A stretch of DNA of 64,000 bases, taken from Candidatus Rhodoblastus alkanivorans (GTDB lineage Bacteria; Pseudomonadota; Alphaproteobacteria; Rhizobiales; Beijerinckiaceae). The stretch spans positions 3,390,001 through 3,454,000 of the forward strand of contig NZ_JAIVFP010000001.1 in NCBI RefSeq assembly GCF_022760755.1, written 5' to 3'. Positions 54,550-64,000 of this stretch are shown in pieces. Below the pieces are notes generated by a model, which was given only the letters and a program-made list of their open reading frames with translations, did no database searches and was not told where the DNA came from. Position 1 is the first letter of the stretch, and every line of letters starts with the position of its first letter. Both the position numbers and the translations under genes were made by a program.

Positions 54550-56070
54550 ATGTTCACGCCGGAATTCGACGCTTTCGCCGCGCTCTATGAAGCCGGCGAA
54601 CCGTCGCTGGTCAGCCTGACCCTGGTCGCCGATCTCGAAACCCCCGTCTCGGCCTTTCTGAAACTCTCGCATGGCCGCGCGGGCGACGTTTTCCTGCTCG
54701 AATCGGTGGAAGGCGGCGCGACCCGGGGCCGCTATTCGATGATTGGCCTCGATCCCGACGTGATTTTTCGCGTGCGCGACGGCGAGGCCGAGATCAACCG
54801 CGCCGCGCGGCGCGATCGCGAACAATTCGTCGCCTGCGATGGCAAGCCGCTCGACGCTTTGCGCGCTCTGCTCGACGAATCGTCCATTCCCGCCGTTCCC
54901 GGCATGCCGCCGATGGCGGCGGGCGTATTCGGCTATCTCGGCTATGACATGGTGCGCGAGATGGAGCGACTCGCGCCCGCCAAGCCCGATCCGATCGGCA
55001 CGCCCGACGCGCTTCTGGTGCGCCCGACGCTGATGGCGGTGTTCGATTCGGTGCGCGACGAAATCTGGCTCGTGACCCCCGTCCGCCCGCAGGCCCATAT
55101 CGCCGCCAAGGCGGCCTATGAAGAGGCGCTCGCCCGGCTCGACGAGGCGGTGGCCGCGCTCGAAGGGCCGATGCGGCTGGAGGGCCAGTCCGGCGACGCG
55201 CTTCTCCTCCAGGCGCACGATCCGGTCTCGAACACCGGCGAGGCGCGCTATATGCGAATGGTCGAAGCGGCCAAATCCTATATCCGCGCCGGCGACATCT
55301 TTCAGGTCGTGCTGTCGCAACGTTTCACCTCGCCGTTCCAGCTGCCGGCCTTCTCGCTCTATCGCGCCTTGCGCCGCGTCAATCCGGCGCCCTTTCTCTG
55401 CTATCTCGATTTCGCCGATTTCCAGATCGTCTGCTCGAGCCCCGAAATCCTGGTGCGGGCGCGCGACGGCAAGGTCACGATAAGGCCCATCGCCGGGACC
55501 CGCTGGCGTGGCGCGACCCGCGAGGAGGACGAGGCCCTGGAGCGCGAATTGCTGGCCGACGAAAAAGAGCGCGCCGAACATCTGATGCTGCTTGATCTTG
55601 GCCGCAACGACGTCGGCCGCGTCGCCGAGATCGGCACGGTCAACGTCACCGAGCAATTCGTGGTCGAGCGCTACAGCCATGTCATGCACATCGTCTCCAA
55701 TGTCGAGGGCAAGCTCGACCCCAACCGCGACCTCATCGACGCTTTGTCGGCCGGCTTTCCGGCGGGCACTGTCTCAGGCGCGCCTAAAGTGCGCGCCATG
55801 GAGATCATCGACGAGCTGGAAGTGGACAAGCGCGGCATTTACGGCGGCTGCATCGGCTATTTCGGCGCCTCGGGCGAGATGGACACCTGCATCGTGCTGC
55901 GCACCTCGGTGGTGAAGGACGGCCAGATGCATGTCCAGGCCGGCGCCGGGATCGTCTATGATTCCGACCCGGCGAGCGAGCAGCGCGAATGCGTGAACAA
56001 GGCCCGCGCCCTGTTCCGCGCCGCCGAGGAGGCCCTGCGTTTCGCCTCGTCGGCCAGAAGGGGGCAATAG
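54550..56070 (+). CDS. trpE: Anthranilate synthase component I
   Basis: 506 residues from the ATG at 54550, with GAAGGGAG upstream; an ATG at 54535 overlaps the ppiD stop. The chorismate-binding half has PFLCYLDF, SSPEILVRARDG, RPIAGTRWRGA, LMLLDLGRNDVGRV and the final IVYDSDP. Converts chorismate and ammonia to anthranilate; the glutaminase partner TrpG is not adjacent in this window. Confidence 0.94.
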   Translation: MFTPEFDAFAALYEAGEPSLVSLTLVADLETPVSAFLKLSHGRAGDVFLLESVEGGATRGRYSMIGLDPDVIFRVRDGEAEINRAARRDREQFVACDGKPLDALRALLDESSIPAVPGMPPMAAGVFGYLGYDMVREMERLAPAKPDPIGTPDALLVRPTLMAVFDSVRDEIWLVTPVRPQAHIAAKAAYEEALARLDEAVAALEGPMRLEGQSGDALLLQAHDPVSNTGEARYMRMVEAAKSYIRAGDIFQVVLSQRFTSPFQLPAFSLYRALRRVNPAPFLCYLDFADFQIVCSSPEILVRARDGKVTIRPIAGTRWRGATREEDEALERELLADEKERAEHLMLLDLGRNDVGRVAEIGTVNVTEQFVVERYSHVMHIVSNVEGKLDPNRDLIDALSAGFPAGTVSGAPKVRAMEIIDELEVDKRGIYGGCIGYFGASGEMDTCIVLRTSVVKDGQMHVQAGAGIVYDSDPASEQRECVNKARALFRAAEEALRFASSARRGQ

Positions 56071-56126
56071 GCTTCCTCTCCCCGCGCGCAAGGAGTAAGG
56101 AGCCACCTGGCGCTCTTCTCAACCAG

Positions 56127-57797
56127 TTGATCGGACCTGAATTGACATTTGAACTCGCCAGTCCCGCACTGGCCCGCGCCCTCGCCGAACATGGCTATGT
56201 CGTGCTCACGCCCGTCCAGGCCGCCGTCCTGAAGCCCGAGGCCGAGGGTCGCGACATTCTCGTCTCGGCCCAGACCGGCTCCGGCAAGACCGTGGCCTTC
56301 GGCCTCGCCATGGCCTCGGACCTGATCGGCGCCGGAGACAAAGTCCCCGACGTCGGCGCCCCGCTCGGCCTCGTCATCGCCCCGACGCGCGAACTGGCGC
56401 TTCAGGTGGCGCAGGAGTTGCGCTGGCTCTATTCGCAGGCGGGGGCGCGGATCGTCGCCTGTGTCGGCGGCATGGACCCGCGCTCCGAGCGCCGCGCTTT
56501 GGAGGCCGGCGCGGCCGTCGTCGTCGGCACGCCGGGCCGGTTGCGCGACCATCTCGAACGCGGCGCGCTCGACCTGTCGCGCCTCGCCGCGGTCGCGCTC
56601 GACGAAGCCGACGAAATGCTCGACATGGGCTTTCGCGAGGATCTCGAATTCATCCTCGACGCCACGCCGGAGACCCGCCGCACCCTGCTGTTTTCCGCGA
56701 CCATGCCGAAAAGCATCGTCGCACTCGCGAAGAAGTACCAGCGCAACGCCTTGCGCATCGAGGCGACTGGCGGCGAAACCGGCCATGCCGACATCGAATA
56801 TCGCGCCGTGCGGGTCGATCCGCGCGAGGCCGAGAAGGCGGTGATCAACCTGCTGCGCTTTTTCGATTCGCCCACCGCCATCGTCTTCTGCAACACGCGC
56901 GATTCCTCGCGCCATTTGCAAGCCATGCTGCAGGAGCGCGGCTTCACCGCCGCCCTGCTCTCCGGCGAACTCGGCCAGCATGAGCGCAATCTCTCGATCC
57001 AGGCCCTGCGCGACGGCCGCGCCCGGGTCTGCGTCGCCACCGACGTCGCCGCGCGCGGCCTCGACCTGCCGACGGTCGGGCTGGTGATCCACGCCGACCT
57101 GCCCCATGACGCCGAGGCTTTGCAACATCGCTCAGGGAGAACCGGCCGCGCCGGGCGCAAGGGGGTGAGCGTTCTGCTCGTGCCACCCAAGGCGCGGCGG
57201 CGCGCGGAAAATCTCTTCGCCGAGGCGAAGGTCGTCCCCGACTGGCAGGCGCCCCCGACCGCCGACGAAATTCGCAAGCTCGATCGCGAACGCATGACGC
57301 GCGACGAAGCCTTTTCGGGCGAGCCGAGCGAGGAGGAAAGCGAGATCGCCGCCGCGCTGCTCGGAGAACTCGGCGCCGAGAAATGCGCGCAGGCGCTTGC
57401 CCGTCTGTTGCGCGCCCGCCTGCCCGAGGCCGAGGAAGTCGCCGACCCCGGCCACGCGCCGGACTTTGCCAGCGGCAAGGCGCCGCGCGGCGGGCGTCAG
57501 CCGCTCGCTGGCGGGGTATGGTTCCGCCTCGACGTCGGCCGCGACCGCAACGCCGACCCGAAATGGCTGCTGCCCATGTTGTGCCGCAAGGGCGGCGTGA
57601 CCCGCGCCGACATCGGCGCCATCCGCATCTTCCCCAAGGACAGCAAGGTGGAAATCGCGGCAGCCGCAGCCGAGGCCTTCCTTCACAATATGCGCAGGCC
57701 CGGCGGCGATCCGATCCGCGTCGAAAGGATCGGTCCTTCAGGAGATAATGCTGGTCCGAAGGAGCGCCAGCCGCGCAAGGGCGAAAAGAAGCGGTAG
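56127..57797 (+). CDS. DEAD-box RNA helicase with DbpA-type RNA-binding tail
   Basis: About 556 residues. The frame is open into trpE (from 55989), but the first helicase-like residues are near LTFELASPALARALAEHGY. A TTG at 56127 or 56142 is therefore the likely start; no ATG fits. Motifs: Q-loop PVQAAVL, AQTGSGKT, PTRELA, TPGRL, DEADEMLDMGF, SATMP, CVATDVAARGLD, HRSGRTGRAG. The C-terminus (VGRDRNADPKWLLPMLCR and RIFPKDSKVEI) is a DbpA/CsdA-type RNA-binding domain. Likely ribosome assembly or RNA decay. Confidence 0.88.
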   Translation: MIGPELTFELASPALARALAEHGYVVLTPVQAAVLKPEAEGRDILVSAQTGSGKTVAFGLAMASDLIGAGDKVPDVGAPLGLVIAPTRELALQVAQELRWLYSQAGARIVACVGGMDPRSERRALEAGAAVVVGTPGRLRDHLERGALDLSRLAAVALDEADEMLDMGFREDLEFILDATPETRRTLLFSATMPKSIVALAKKYQRNALRIEATGGETGHADIEYRAVRVDPREAEKAVINLLRFFDSPTAIVFCNTRDSSRHLQAMLQERGFTAALLSGELGQHERNLSIQALRDGRARVCVATDVAARGLDLPTVGLVIHADLPHDAEALQHRSGRTGRAGRKGVSVLLVPPKARRRAENLFAEAKVVPDWQAPPTADEIRKLDRERMTRDEAFSGEPSEEESEIAAALLGELGAEKCAQALARLLRARLPEAEEVADPGHAPDFASGKAPRGGRQPLAGGVWFRLDVGRDRNADPKWLLPMLCRKGGVTRADIGAIRIFPKDSKVEIAAAAAEAFLHNMRRPGGDPIRVERIGPSGDNAGPKERQPRKGEKKR

Positions 57798-57871
57798 TTC
57801 ACACGACGGCGGAAAGCGTCGGCGTTTCGGCGACGGGCTGAAGGAACTGGGCGCCGGCGCGGCCGTCGCGC

Positions 57872-58600
57872 TCACGCCTCCGGCATGTCCGAGGCGAAAG
57901 CCTCGGTGAGCGGTTCGTCGCCGAGAGGCTCCTCGTCCTCCATCAAAGCGGAATCGTCGCGCGGCTGCGGCACGCCGAAACCCTTGGGCAGGCGGCCGTC
58001 GAACAGGCCCGCCCCCTTCAACTCGTCGAGACCAGGAAGGTCCGAGATCTGCTCAAGGCCGAAATGCAGGAGAAACGCCTCGGTCGTGCCATAGGTCACC
58101 GGGCGGCCTGGCGCGCGGCGGCGGCCGCGCAAGCGCACCCAGCCGGTCTCCAACAACACGTCCATGGTGCCCTTGGAGAGTGCGACGCCGCGAATGTCCT
58201 CGATCTCGGCGCGGGTCACCGGCTGGTGATAGGCGACGATGGCCAGGGTCTCCATCGCGGCGCGCGACAGCTTTTTCGGCTCCTGCTGCTCGCGGCTCAG
58301 CACGTAGGCGAGGTCGGGCGCGGTGCGGAACATCCATTTCCTGCCGACCCTGACGAGATTGACGCCTCGCGCGAAATATTCGGCCCTGAGATAGGCCAGA
58401 GCCGGCGCAAGCTCCGCGCCCTGGGGCAGGCGCTTGCGCATTTCGTCCTCGTCCAGAGGCTCGGTCGCGGCGAAAATCATCGCCTCGCACAGCCGCATGA
58501 CCTCGCGCTGCGCCTCGCTTGGCTTTTCGCGGGCGAGAAGGGCGGCTGCGTCCGCCGCCTTGAGGTCGAACAGGGGCTCTTGTTCCGCCAAAAGACTCAC
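57872..58600 (-). CDS. scpB: Segregation and condensation protein B
   Basis: 242 residues from a GTG at 58600 overlapping the scpA stop (GTGA). Winged-helix segments include REVMRLCEAMIFAATEPLDE, SRAAMETLAIVAYHQPVTRAEIEDIRG and RPVTYGTTEAFLLHFGL. Works with ScpA and SMC in chromosome condensation. The C-terminal 45 residues are acidic. Convergent with the helicase gene; tat genes, often next in this cluster, are absent. Confidence 0.94.
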   Translation of the reverse strand: MSLLAEQEPLFDLKAADAAALLAREKPSEAQREVMRLCEAMIFAATEPLDEDEMRKRLPQGAELAPALAYLRAEYFARGVNLVRVGRKWMFRTAPDLAYVLSREQQEPKKLSRAAMETLAIVAYHQPVTRAEIEDIRGVALSKGTMDVLLETGWVRLRGRRRAPGRPVTYGTTEAFLLHFGLEQISDLPGLDELKGAGLFDGRLPKGFGVPQPRDDSALMEDEEPLGDEPLTEAFASDMPEA

Positions 58601-59433
58601 TCCGCCGCCAGCGCCTGCCGACGCCGCAGCATCAGCGGCGCGAAGGCGCGGTCCTGGCGCAGGTCGATCAGCCCCTCCTTCACCATTTCCAGCGAGGCGG
58701 AAAAGGTCGAGGCGCGGGCGGTGCGAACCTGGGCCGGGCTTGCGACCCAGTCTATCAGATAATCGTCGAGCGCGGTCCATTCGACCGCCATTCCGATGAT
58801 GCGCTCAAGCGCCTCGCGCGCCTCGGCCAGCGACCAGACGTGACGGGTCTTGAGTGAAACATGGGACATGGCCTGTTTCTGGCGCTGGCGGGCATAGGCT
58901 GAAAGCAGGTCGAACAGGCTCGCCCGGTAGAGCGGCGCATTGATCACGTCGAGCCCCTCCGGCGCGCCGCGCGCGAAAAGGTCGCGGCCGAACCGGGGAC
59001 GATTCATCAGCCGTTCCGCCGCGACGCGGATCGCCTGCAGGCGGCTGAGGCGGCGGGCGAGATTGGCGGCGAGGTCCCTCGGGTCCGGCTCCTCGGCCCG
59101 GGGCGGAGCGGGCAGCAGCAGGCGCGATTTGAGGTAGGCGAGCCACGCCGCCATAACGAGATAATCGGCTGCAAGCTCAAGACGGACGCGGCGCGCGGCC
59201 TCGACGAATTCGAGATATTGCTCGGCCAAAGCAAGGACGGAAATGCGGCTCAGGTCGACCTTCTGGCGCCGGGCAAGCTCAAGCAGCAGGTCGAGCGGGC
59301 CCTCATAGCCCTCTACGTCGACCCGGAAATCCGCCTCGCCGTGCTCTTTCGCGCCCTCCGCCTCGAAAGCCACTTCGGCCGTCGTCAGGCCTCGCGTCGC
59401 GGCGTCGGGCGGATTTTCGCTGTCCCGCTCCAT
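58597..59433 (-). CDS. scpA: Segregation and condensation protein A
   Basis: 278 residues from the ATG at 59433 (AAGGA five bases upstream); an ATG at 59448 is possible. The N-terminal kleisin helix region FRVDVEGYEGPLDLLLELAR is followed by SRISVLALAEQYLEFVEAA and AAWLAYLKSRLLLP, and the C-terminal winged helix by TFSASLEMVKEGLIDLRQD. Bridges SMC heads. Part of the argS-SPOR-nagZ-scpAB run. Confidence 0.95.
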   Translation of the reverse strand: MERDSENPPDAATRGLTTAEVAFEAEGAKEHGEADFRVDVEGYEGPLDLLLELARRQKVDLSRISVLALAEQYLEFVEAARRVRLELAADYLVMAAWLAYLKSRLLLPAPPRAEEPDPRDLAANLARRLSRLQAIRVAAERLMNRPRFGRDLFARGAPEGLDVINAPLYRASLFDLLSAYARQRQKQAMSHVSLKTRHVWSLAEAREALERIIGMAVEWTALDDYLIDWVASPAQVRTARASTFSASLEMVKEGLIDLRQDRAFAPLMLRRRQALAAE

Positions 59434-59476
59434 TTCCTTACGTCTCAAATCGAATCAGGCGTTCAGCGTGGGCGAA

Positions 59477-60487
59477 TCACGCCAGAGCCGCAAGCGCCGC
59501 GAACAGTTCCGCGCGAGCTTCCACAGGATCGAACGCCGCCGCCGTGCTTTCTGCCGCCGCGACGGCGGCGCGGGCGCGCTCCACCCGCTCCAGCGCCCGG
59601 CCGCCGAGGAGCGGCGAGGCCTGCGCCACCGCGCCAGCCTCGGCCAGATCGCCGTTGCAGTGCAAGGCAAGATCGACGCCGGCGCCGAAGGCCCGCGCCG
59701 CGCGCTCGAAGAAGCGCCCTTCCAGCGCCTTCATCGAAAGATCGTCGGTCATCAGCAGGCCGTCGAAGCCGATCTCGCCGCGCACGACATTCTCCACGAT
59801 CGCCCGCGAATGGGTCGCCGGGAACAGGGGATCGAGCGCCTCATAGACAACATGGGCGGTCATGGCCGCCGGAAGGTCGGCATTGGCCTTGAACGGCGCG
59901 AAATCCACCTCCAGCTCCGCGCGGGAACTCTTCACCCGGGGCAGTTCGACGTGGCTGTCGGCCCGGGCGCGGCCATGGCCGGGAATATGTTTCATGACTG
60001 GCGCGATTCCGCCGGCCATGAGGCCAAGCGCCGCGGCGCGGCCGAGCCGGGCGACGTCCCGGGGATTATCGGCATAGGCGCGGTCGCCGATCACTTCATG
60101 CGCGCACGGCGCCGGCGAATCGAGCACCGGCAGGCAATCGAAGTCGATCCCCACAGCGCGCAGATCATATGCGATCAGCCGCGCGCCGAGTTGCGCGAGA
60201 CGCGCGCCGTCCGCCCCCATGCGCCCAAACGCCGCGGCCGGCGGATAGGCCGGCCAATGCGGCGGGCCGAGCCGCTGCACCCGGCCGCCTTCCTGATCGA
60301 CCAGGACGGCGGCGTCCGCCCCGAGCAGATCGCGGAAGGAATCGGTCAAAGCGCGAACCTGATCCGGCGACTCGACATTGCGGCGGAACAGGATCAGCCC
60401 CCACGGGCGCGCCTCGGTGAAGAAAGCGCGTTCGTCGGGGCTGAGGGCGAGGCCGGCGCAGCCGGCGATGAAGGCGCGAACTCCCAT
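59477..60487 (-). CDS. nagZ: Beta-N-acetylhexosaminidase NagZ
   Basis: 336 residues. Glycoside hydrolase family 3 features: VDQEGGRVQRL near residue 85, the loop KHIPGHGRARADSH with catalytic His, and the nucleophile Asp in LLMTDDLSMKAL. Releases N-acetylglucosamine from cell-wall muropeptides during recycling. Six bases after the SPOR gene stop; same operon. Confidence 0.94.
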   Translation of the reverse strand: MGVRAFIAGCAGLALSPDERAFFTEARPWGLILFRRNVESPDQVRALTDSFRDLLGADAAVLVDQEGGRVQRLGPPHWPAYPPAAAFGRMGADGARLAQLGARLIAYDLRAVGIDFDCLPVLDSPAPCAHEVIGDRAYADNPRDVARLGRAAALGLMAGGIAPVMKHIPGHGRARADSHVELPRVKSSRAELEVDFAPFKANADLPAAMTAHVVYEALDPLFPATHSRAIVENVVRGEIGFDGLLMTDDLSMKALEGRFFERAARAFGAGVDLALHCNGDLAEAGAVAQASPLLGGRALERVERARAAVAAAESTAAAFDPVEARAELFAALAALA

Positions 60488-60493
60488 TCCGCG

Positions 60494-61873
60494 TCAGTCT
60501 CGGGCGACGAAGCAGCGCCCGCCCTGGGCCTTGACCGCCTCGCATATGCTTTTCGCCTTATCCTCGGCGAGATGGTTGACGCGCACGCGCCAGATGGTTT
60601 TGGCGCCGATCTTGGCCTGCACATAGCTGGCCTGATGGCCGGCCAGCGCGCTCGAATATTTGGCCGACAGCCGCTTCGCCGCGGCGCGGGCGGCGCTTTC
60701 GCTGGGCGTGCCGGCGAGCTGCACGGCATAGCCGCCGCCTTGGCCGGCCGTTTCGCGCGCGGCTTCGACCTTGGCCGGCCGGGAATGAGCCGAAGGCTTC
60801 GACGCGGATTCCGTCAGCGCGGCGGCGCGCTGGGTCGATTTTTCCGCCGACCGGCGCGGCGGCGCGGGCGCCACATCGGGTTCGGGGGCTCCGGCGGCCA
60901 TGGTCGGCAGCGTCCTCGTCATGGGCACCGGCACGGGAGCCTCAGGGCCGCCGATCACGCTGCCGTCGGCGCGCACGGCGATGGTTTTCACCTTTTTCGG
61001 CGGCGGGAACAGGGAATCCGTCTGCGCGCCCCCGGCCGAAGGCGCAGGCGGGGTCGGGGTGGCGACGCCAGCGGCGCCGGCGGGCGCGTTCTTGACGGCC
61101 GTCTTCAGGTCGGCCGGCTGTTCCGCATTGGCGACGACCTTGGACACATTGTTTCCGCCCTTGCGGTCGAAAAGAGCCTGACCTTCGGGCGTCGCATTCT
61201 CGACCTGCGCCGGCTTGACCCGGGCCGGATCGCGGTCGGGCTCGATGGTCACGACCTCACGGCTGCCCGAATGGCCGCGCAGCGCCAGGACGCCGGCGAT
61301 TCCGGCGACGCCAAGCGCGAGAACGGCCGCCATGCCATACATCACCTTGCGGCGGATCCGCGGCGCGGGCTCCGGCGGCGCGGCTTCGCTGAAGGCCGCC
61401 GGCCAAGCCGGCTGCTCCGCGGCCCCGGACGTCTCGGCCCAGGCCGGCTCCGATTCCTGATAGGGCAGCGGGTCCGCCGCATAGCGCTCGTCGGGATAGG
61501 CATAAGCCTCGTCGGGATGAGCATGGCCGCCCTGGGCCGCCGGCGCCTCGGCGCCGGCATAATCTTCCCCATGCGGAGGCTGTTCGAAATAAGGCTCGCG
61601 CAGACCATAGGGAGCTATTTGCGGCTGCGCGGCCGCGGACCGCGACTGCGCGGCCCTGCGGCCTTCGGCCACCGCCGTCTGGGCCCGGAACAAGGATTCG
61701 AAAGGATCGGACCGGCCGGCCATCCCCTCGCCATTGACGAGCCGGGCGAGTTCGGCAAGCGGATCGGCGGCTTCCTCGGGGCGCGGCTGAGGCGCCGGCG
61801 CGGCGGCGCGCAGGCGACGTTCGAACTCGTCCAGATCGACCTCCGGACGAAATTTGGCGGCATATTCACCCAT
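60494..61873 (-). CDS. SPOR-domain membrane protein
   Basis: 459 residues from the ATG at 61873 (GAGGG upstream). A cytoplasmic Pro/Ala-rich region (1-160) precedes one transmembrane helix (KVMYGMAAVLALGVAGIAGV, about 180). A long low-complexity periplasmic linker leads to a C-terminal SPOR domain (YAVQLAGTPSESAARAAAKR, then TIWRVRVNHLAEDKAKSICE and GGRCFVARD). SPOR domains bind denuded septal peptidoglycan, so a role in division is likely. Between argS and nagZ, as in relatives. Confidence 0.88.
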   Translation of the reverse strand: MGEYAAKFRPEVDLDEFERRLRAAAPAPQPRPEEAADPLAELARLVNGEGMAGRSDPFESLFRAQTAVAEGRRAAQSRSAAAQPQIAPYGLREPYFEQPPHGEDYAGAEAPAAQGGHAHPDEAYAYPDERYAADPLPYQESEPAWAETSGAAEQPAWPAAFSEAAPPEPAPRIRRKVMYGMAAVLALGVAGIAGVLALRGHSGSREVVTIEPDRDPARVKPAQVENATPEGQALFDRKGGNNVSKVVANAEQPADLKTAVKNAPAGAAGVATPTPPAPSAGGAQTDSLFPPPKKVKTIAVRADGSVIGGPEAPVPVPMTRTLPTMAAGAPEPDVAPAPPRRSAEKSTQRAAALTESASKPSAHSRPAKVEAARETAGQGGGYAVQLAGTPSESAARAAAKRLSAKYSSALAGHQASYVQAKIGAKTIWRVRVNHLAEDKAKSICEAVKAQGGRCFVARD

Positions 61874-61944
61874 GGCCAACCCTCACGATCAACGCAAAGC
61901 GACGCGGAGGCGGCGCCCTCTCCCAAGGGCCATGCGCGAAAAGT

Positions 61945-63723
61945 TCAGCGCATCTCTTCCGGCGCTTTAACACCTAAAACGGACAGTCCAGACGCCAGAA
62001 CTTTCATTAACCCCGTGACGAGGGCGAGTCTGGCGCAGGTCAAATCTCTACGATCTTGATTAACAAAGCGTAATTGTGGCTGATCTTTGCCCCGATTCCA
62101 ATGAGAATGGAAAAAACTCGCCACGTCATGCAGGTAAAAGGCCAGTCGATGCGGTTCATGCGCGGTCGCGGCGCTTTCGATAACGCGCGGATATTGCGCC
62201 AATAATTTGATGAGCGCCCATTCGTTTTCATCGGCGAGCAGCGCAAGCTCGGTCTCGGCGAGGCGCGCCGGCGCGAGATCGAGTTCGGCAAAAGCCGCGA
62301 GCGCTTGGCGCAGCACGGAATGGGCGCGGGCATGGGCGTATTGAACATAAAATACCGGATTGTCCTTCGATTGTTCAATGACCTTGGCGAGGTCGAATTC
62401 GAGCGGCGCATCGTTCTTGCGATAGAGCATAATGAAGCGGACGGCGTCCACGCCGACCTCGTCCACGACTTCGCGCAAGGTGACGAAATCGCCGGAGCGC
62501 TTGGACATTTTCACCGGCTCGCCGTCGCGCATCAGCTTGACGAGCTGGCACAATTTGACGTCGAGCGCGACCTTGCCGCCGGACAAAGCCTCGACCGCCG
62601 CGCTCATGCGCTTGACATAGCCGCCATGGTCGGCGCCCCAGACATCCACCAGAACGTCGTAGCCGCCTGCGATCTTCTTGCGGTGATAGGCGATGTCGGA
62701 AGCGAAATAGGTGAAGGAGCCGTCCGATTTTTTCAGCGGGCGGTCGACGTCGTCGCCGAAGGCGGTCGAGCGGAACAGGATCTGTTCGCGATCTTCCCAA
62801 TCGTCGGGCAGCTGGCCTTTGGGCGGCGGCAGGCGGCCCTCGTAGATCAGGCCTTTCGCGCGCAAATCTTCCAGCGCCGCCTCGACTTCCGAAGGTCCGT
62901 TCGAACTGTCGTGCAGGCTGCGCTCCGAGAAAAACGACTCATGGGTGATGTTCAACGCCGCCAGATCGTCGCGGATCATCTCCATCATCGCGTCGATGGC
63001 GAAGGCGCGCACCGGGGGCAGCCATTCGCCTTCCGGCTTGCCGCGCAGGCTATCGCCATATTTCGCCGCGAGCGCCGCGCCGACGGGTTTCAAATAATCG
63101 CCGGGATAGAGGCCCTCCGGCACGGTCACGACCTCGCCGAGCGCTTCGAGATAGCGCAGATATGCCGAGCGCGCGAGCACGTCCACCTGGGCGCCGGCGT
63201 CGTTGATGTAATATTCGCGGGTGACCTCGGAGCCGGAAAATTCCATCAGGCTGGCGAGGGCGTCGCCGAACACGGCGCCGCGGCCGTGTCCGACATGCAT
63301 CGGACCGGTCGGGTTGGCCGAAACATATTCGACATTGACCTTTTTCGCCGCGACCCGGCCGGACGCGCCGCGCCCGAAATTTTCCCCCTCGCGCAGGATC
63401 GCGCGCAGGATGTCGCCATAGACCGCCGGCTTGAGACGAATGTTCAAAAAGCCCGGCCCGGCGACTTCGGCCTGCTCCACATCCTCCATTTCGCCCAGGC
63501 TGAAGGCGAGTTCAGCCGCGAGCTGGCGCGGATTGGGGTAGAACGCTTTGACCTCCTTGGCGAAAACCATGGCGGCGTTGCAGGCGAGATCGCCAAGGCT
63601 CGGATCGCGCGGCGGCTCGACCACGAAACGGGCTAAGTCGAGGCTCGTCGGCAGGCGCGCTTCCGCGCCGAGCCGCTCCAGAAGCGCGGCGATGCGGGCG
63701 TGGAATTCGGCGTAAATGTTCAT
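61945..63723 (-). CDS. argS: Arginyl-tRNA synthetase
   Basis: 592 residues. It starts [19 protein letters not shown]. Class I signatures are [14 protein letters not shown] (HIGH-type) and VKMSKRSG (KMSKS-type), and the C-terminal anticodon-binding domain ends [13 protein letters not shown]. Charges tRNA-Arg. First gene of the operon with the SPOR gene, nagZ and scpAB. The 277 bases upstream to the window edge show no certain gene. Confidence 0.96.
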   Translation of the reverse strand: MNIYAEFHARIAALLERLGAEARLPTSLDLARFVVEPPRDPSLGDLACNAAMVFAKEVKAFYPNPRQLAAELAFSLGEMEDVEQAEVAGPGFLNIRLKPAVYGDILRAILREGENFGRGASGRVAAKKVNVEYVSANPTGPMHVGHGRGAVFGDALASLMEFSGSEVTREYYINDAGAQVDVLARSAYLRYLEALGEVVTVPEGLYPGDYLKPVGAALAAKYGDSLRGKPEGEWLPPVRAFAIDAMMEMIRDDLAALNITHESFFSERSLHDSSNGPSEVEAALEDLRAKGLIYEGRLPPPKGQLPDDWEDREQILFRSTAFGDDVDRPLKKSDGSFTYFASDIAYHRKKIAGGYDVLVDVWGADHGGYVKRMSAAVEALSGGKVALDVKLCQLVKLMRDGEPVKMSKRSGDFVTLREVVDEVGVDAVRFIMLYRKNDAPLEFDLAKVIEQSKDNPVFYVQYAHARAHSVLRQALAAFAELDLAPARLAETELALLADENEWALIKLLAQYPRVIESAATAHEPHRLAFYLHDVASFFHSHWNRGKDQPQLRFVNQDRRDLTCARLALVTGLMKVLASGLSVLGVKAPEEMR

Positions 63724-64000
63724 GGCGGCCTCGGCTCTTTTCGCGCCGAGGGGCTAAACCAATTCGCCGTCGAGGTCAAAGCGCGCCGGGAATTTTGGGC
63801 AAAATCGGCGCCACGGGGCTTCAATTCCGCTGCGCCGGCGCCCATTTGCGAAAAGGAAACAGCTTAACCGTTTCGCAACAATTCGCGCGCAGCCTCGACC
63901 TTTACTAAAATGCAAGATTCCTGGCGACGGTTCGGGCAACGGCAGGATCATTGCATCGGGCCCTGAATTCGGACAAGCGTTTCAATTGAGGACCGGCCAT

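Noticed and set aside
59468-63636. Plus-strand frames of 863 and 443 codons opposite nagZ, the SPOR gene and argS
   Set aside because: Antisense shadows rich in Arg/Gly/His/Asp; the minus-strand genes are certain.
63905-64000. Minus-strand frame open to the right edge (about 31 codons, stop at 63905-63907)
   Set aside because: Could be the end of a gene beyond the window or chance; too short and no motif to support it.

Overview
The window looks like chromosomal DNA of a GC-rich alphaproteobacterium of the Hyphomicrobiales, most likely in or near the Beijerinckiaceae/Methylocystaceae. This is inferred from protein resemblance, the hopanoid gene hpnJ at the left edge, an H-NS/HvrA-type protein, a GCG_CRPN-type secreted peptide and the order argS-SPOR-nagZ-scpA-scpB. 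No rRNA or CRISPR is present. Two tRNA genes are seen: Cys(GCA) and Trp(CCA).

Layout. 1-4.1 kb: the end of hpnJ, then an accessory patch holding a dead type ISP restriction-modification remnant, a HIRAN-like protein and two small unknown genes, ending at tRNA-Cys. 4.3-20.7 kb: the transcription/translation core on the minus strand (secE, nusG, rplK, rplA, rplJ, rplL, rpoB, rpoC), broken between nusG and rplK by about 4 kb with cupin, MarC, Crp-type, ribbon-helix-helix and DJ-1/PfpI genes. 20.8-24.4 kb: TerC, hypC, a DUF1614 membrane protein, an exported chorismate-lyase-like protein and a conserved unknown. 24.4-27.9 kb: a small island at tRNA-Trp, flanked by a 46-bp repeat of the tRNA 3' part. 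It carries an H-NS-like gene and a CYTH-domain gene split by an IS2-group insertion sequence with a clean 5-bp target duplication. 28-30.5 kb: DUF4188, a SnoaL-like protein and tuf. 30.9-34.5 kb: a decayed kdpC followed by intact kdpDE. 34.7-39.7 kb: hoxFUYHW, an NAD-linked [NiFe]-hydrogenase with its maturation protease. 39.8-64 kb: mostly housekeeping genes (rpe, purB, kdsA, pyrG, secG, tpiA, ppiD, trpE, a DEAD-box helicase, scpAB, nagZ, a SPOR protein, argS), plus an amino-acid oxidoreductase, a TSUP permease, a divergent methyltransferase/MmyB-type regulator pair and two Tyr/His-rich exported peptides.

How it fits together. The order tuf-trnW-secE-nusG-rplKAJL-rpoBC is the familiar bacterial 'beta operon' order, here opened at several joints. 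The trnW-secE gap holds the island and hypC/DUF1614, which probably serve the hydrogenase encoded about 12 kb away. The hydrogenase set makes the diaphorase (HoxFU), hydrogenase (HoxYH) and C-terminal protease (HoxW), and needs HypABCDEF, of which only HypC is here.

Best supported unusual features: the tRNA-Trp island with its exactly reconstructable IS-split CYTH gene, the orphan kdpDE behind a kdpC remnant, the opened beta operon, and several unexplained palindromes. No convincing wholly new multi-gene system was found.
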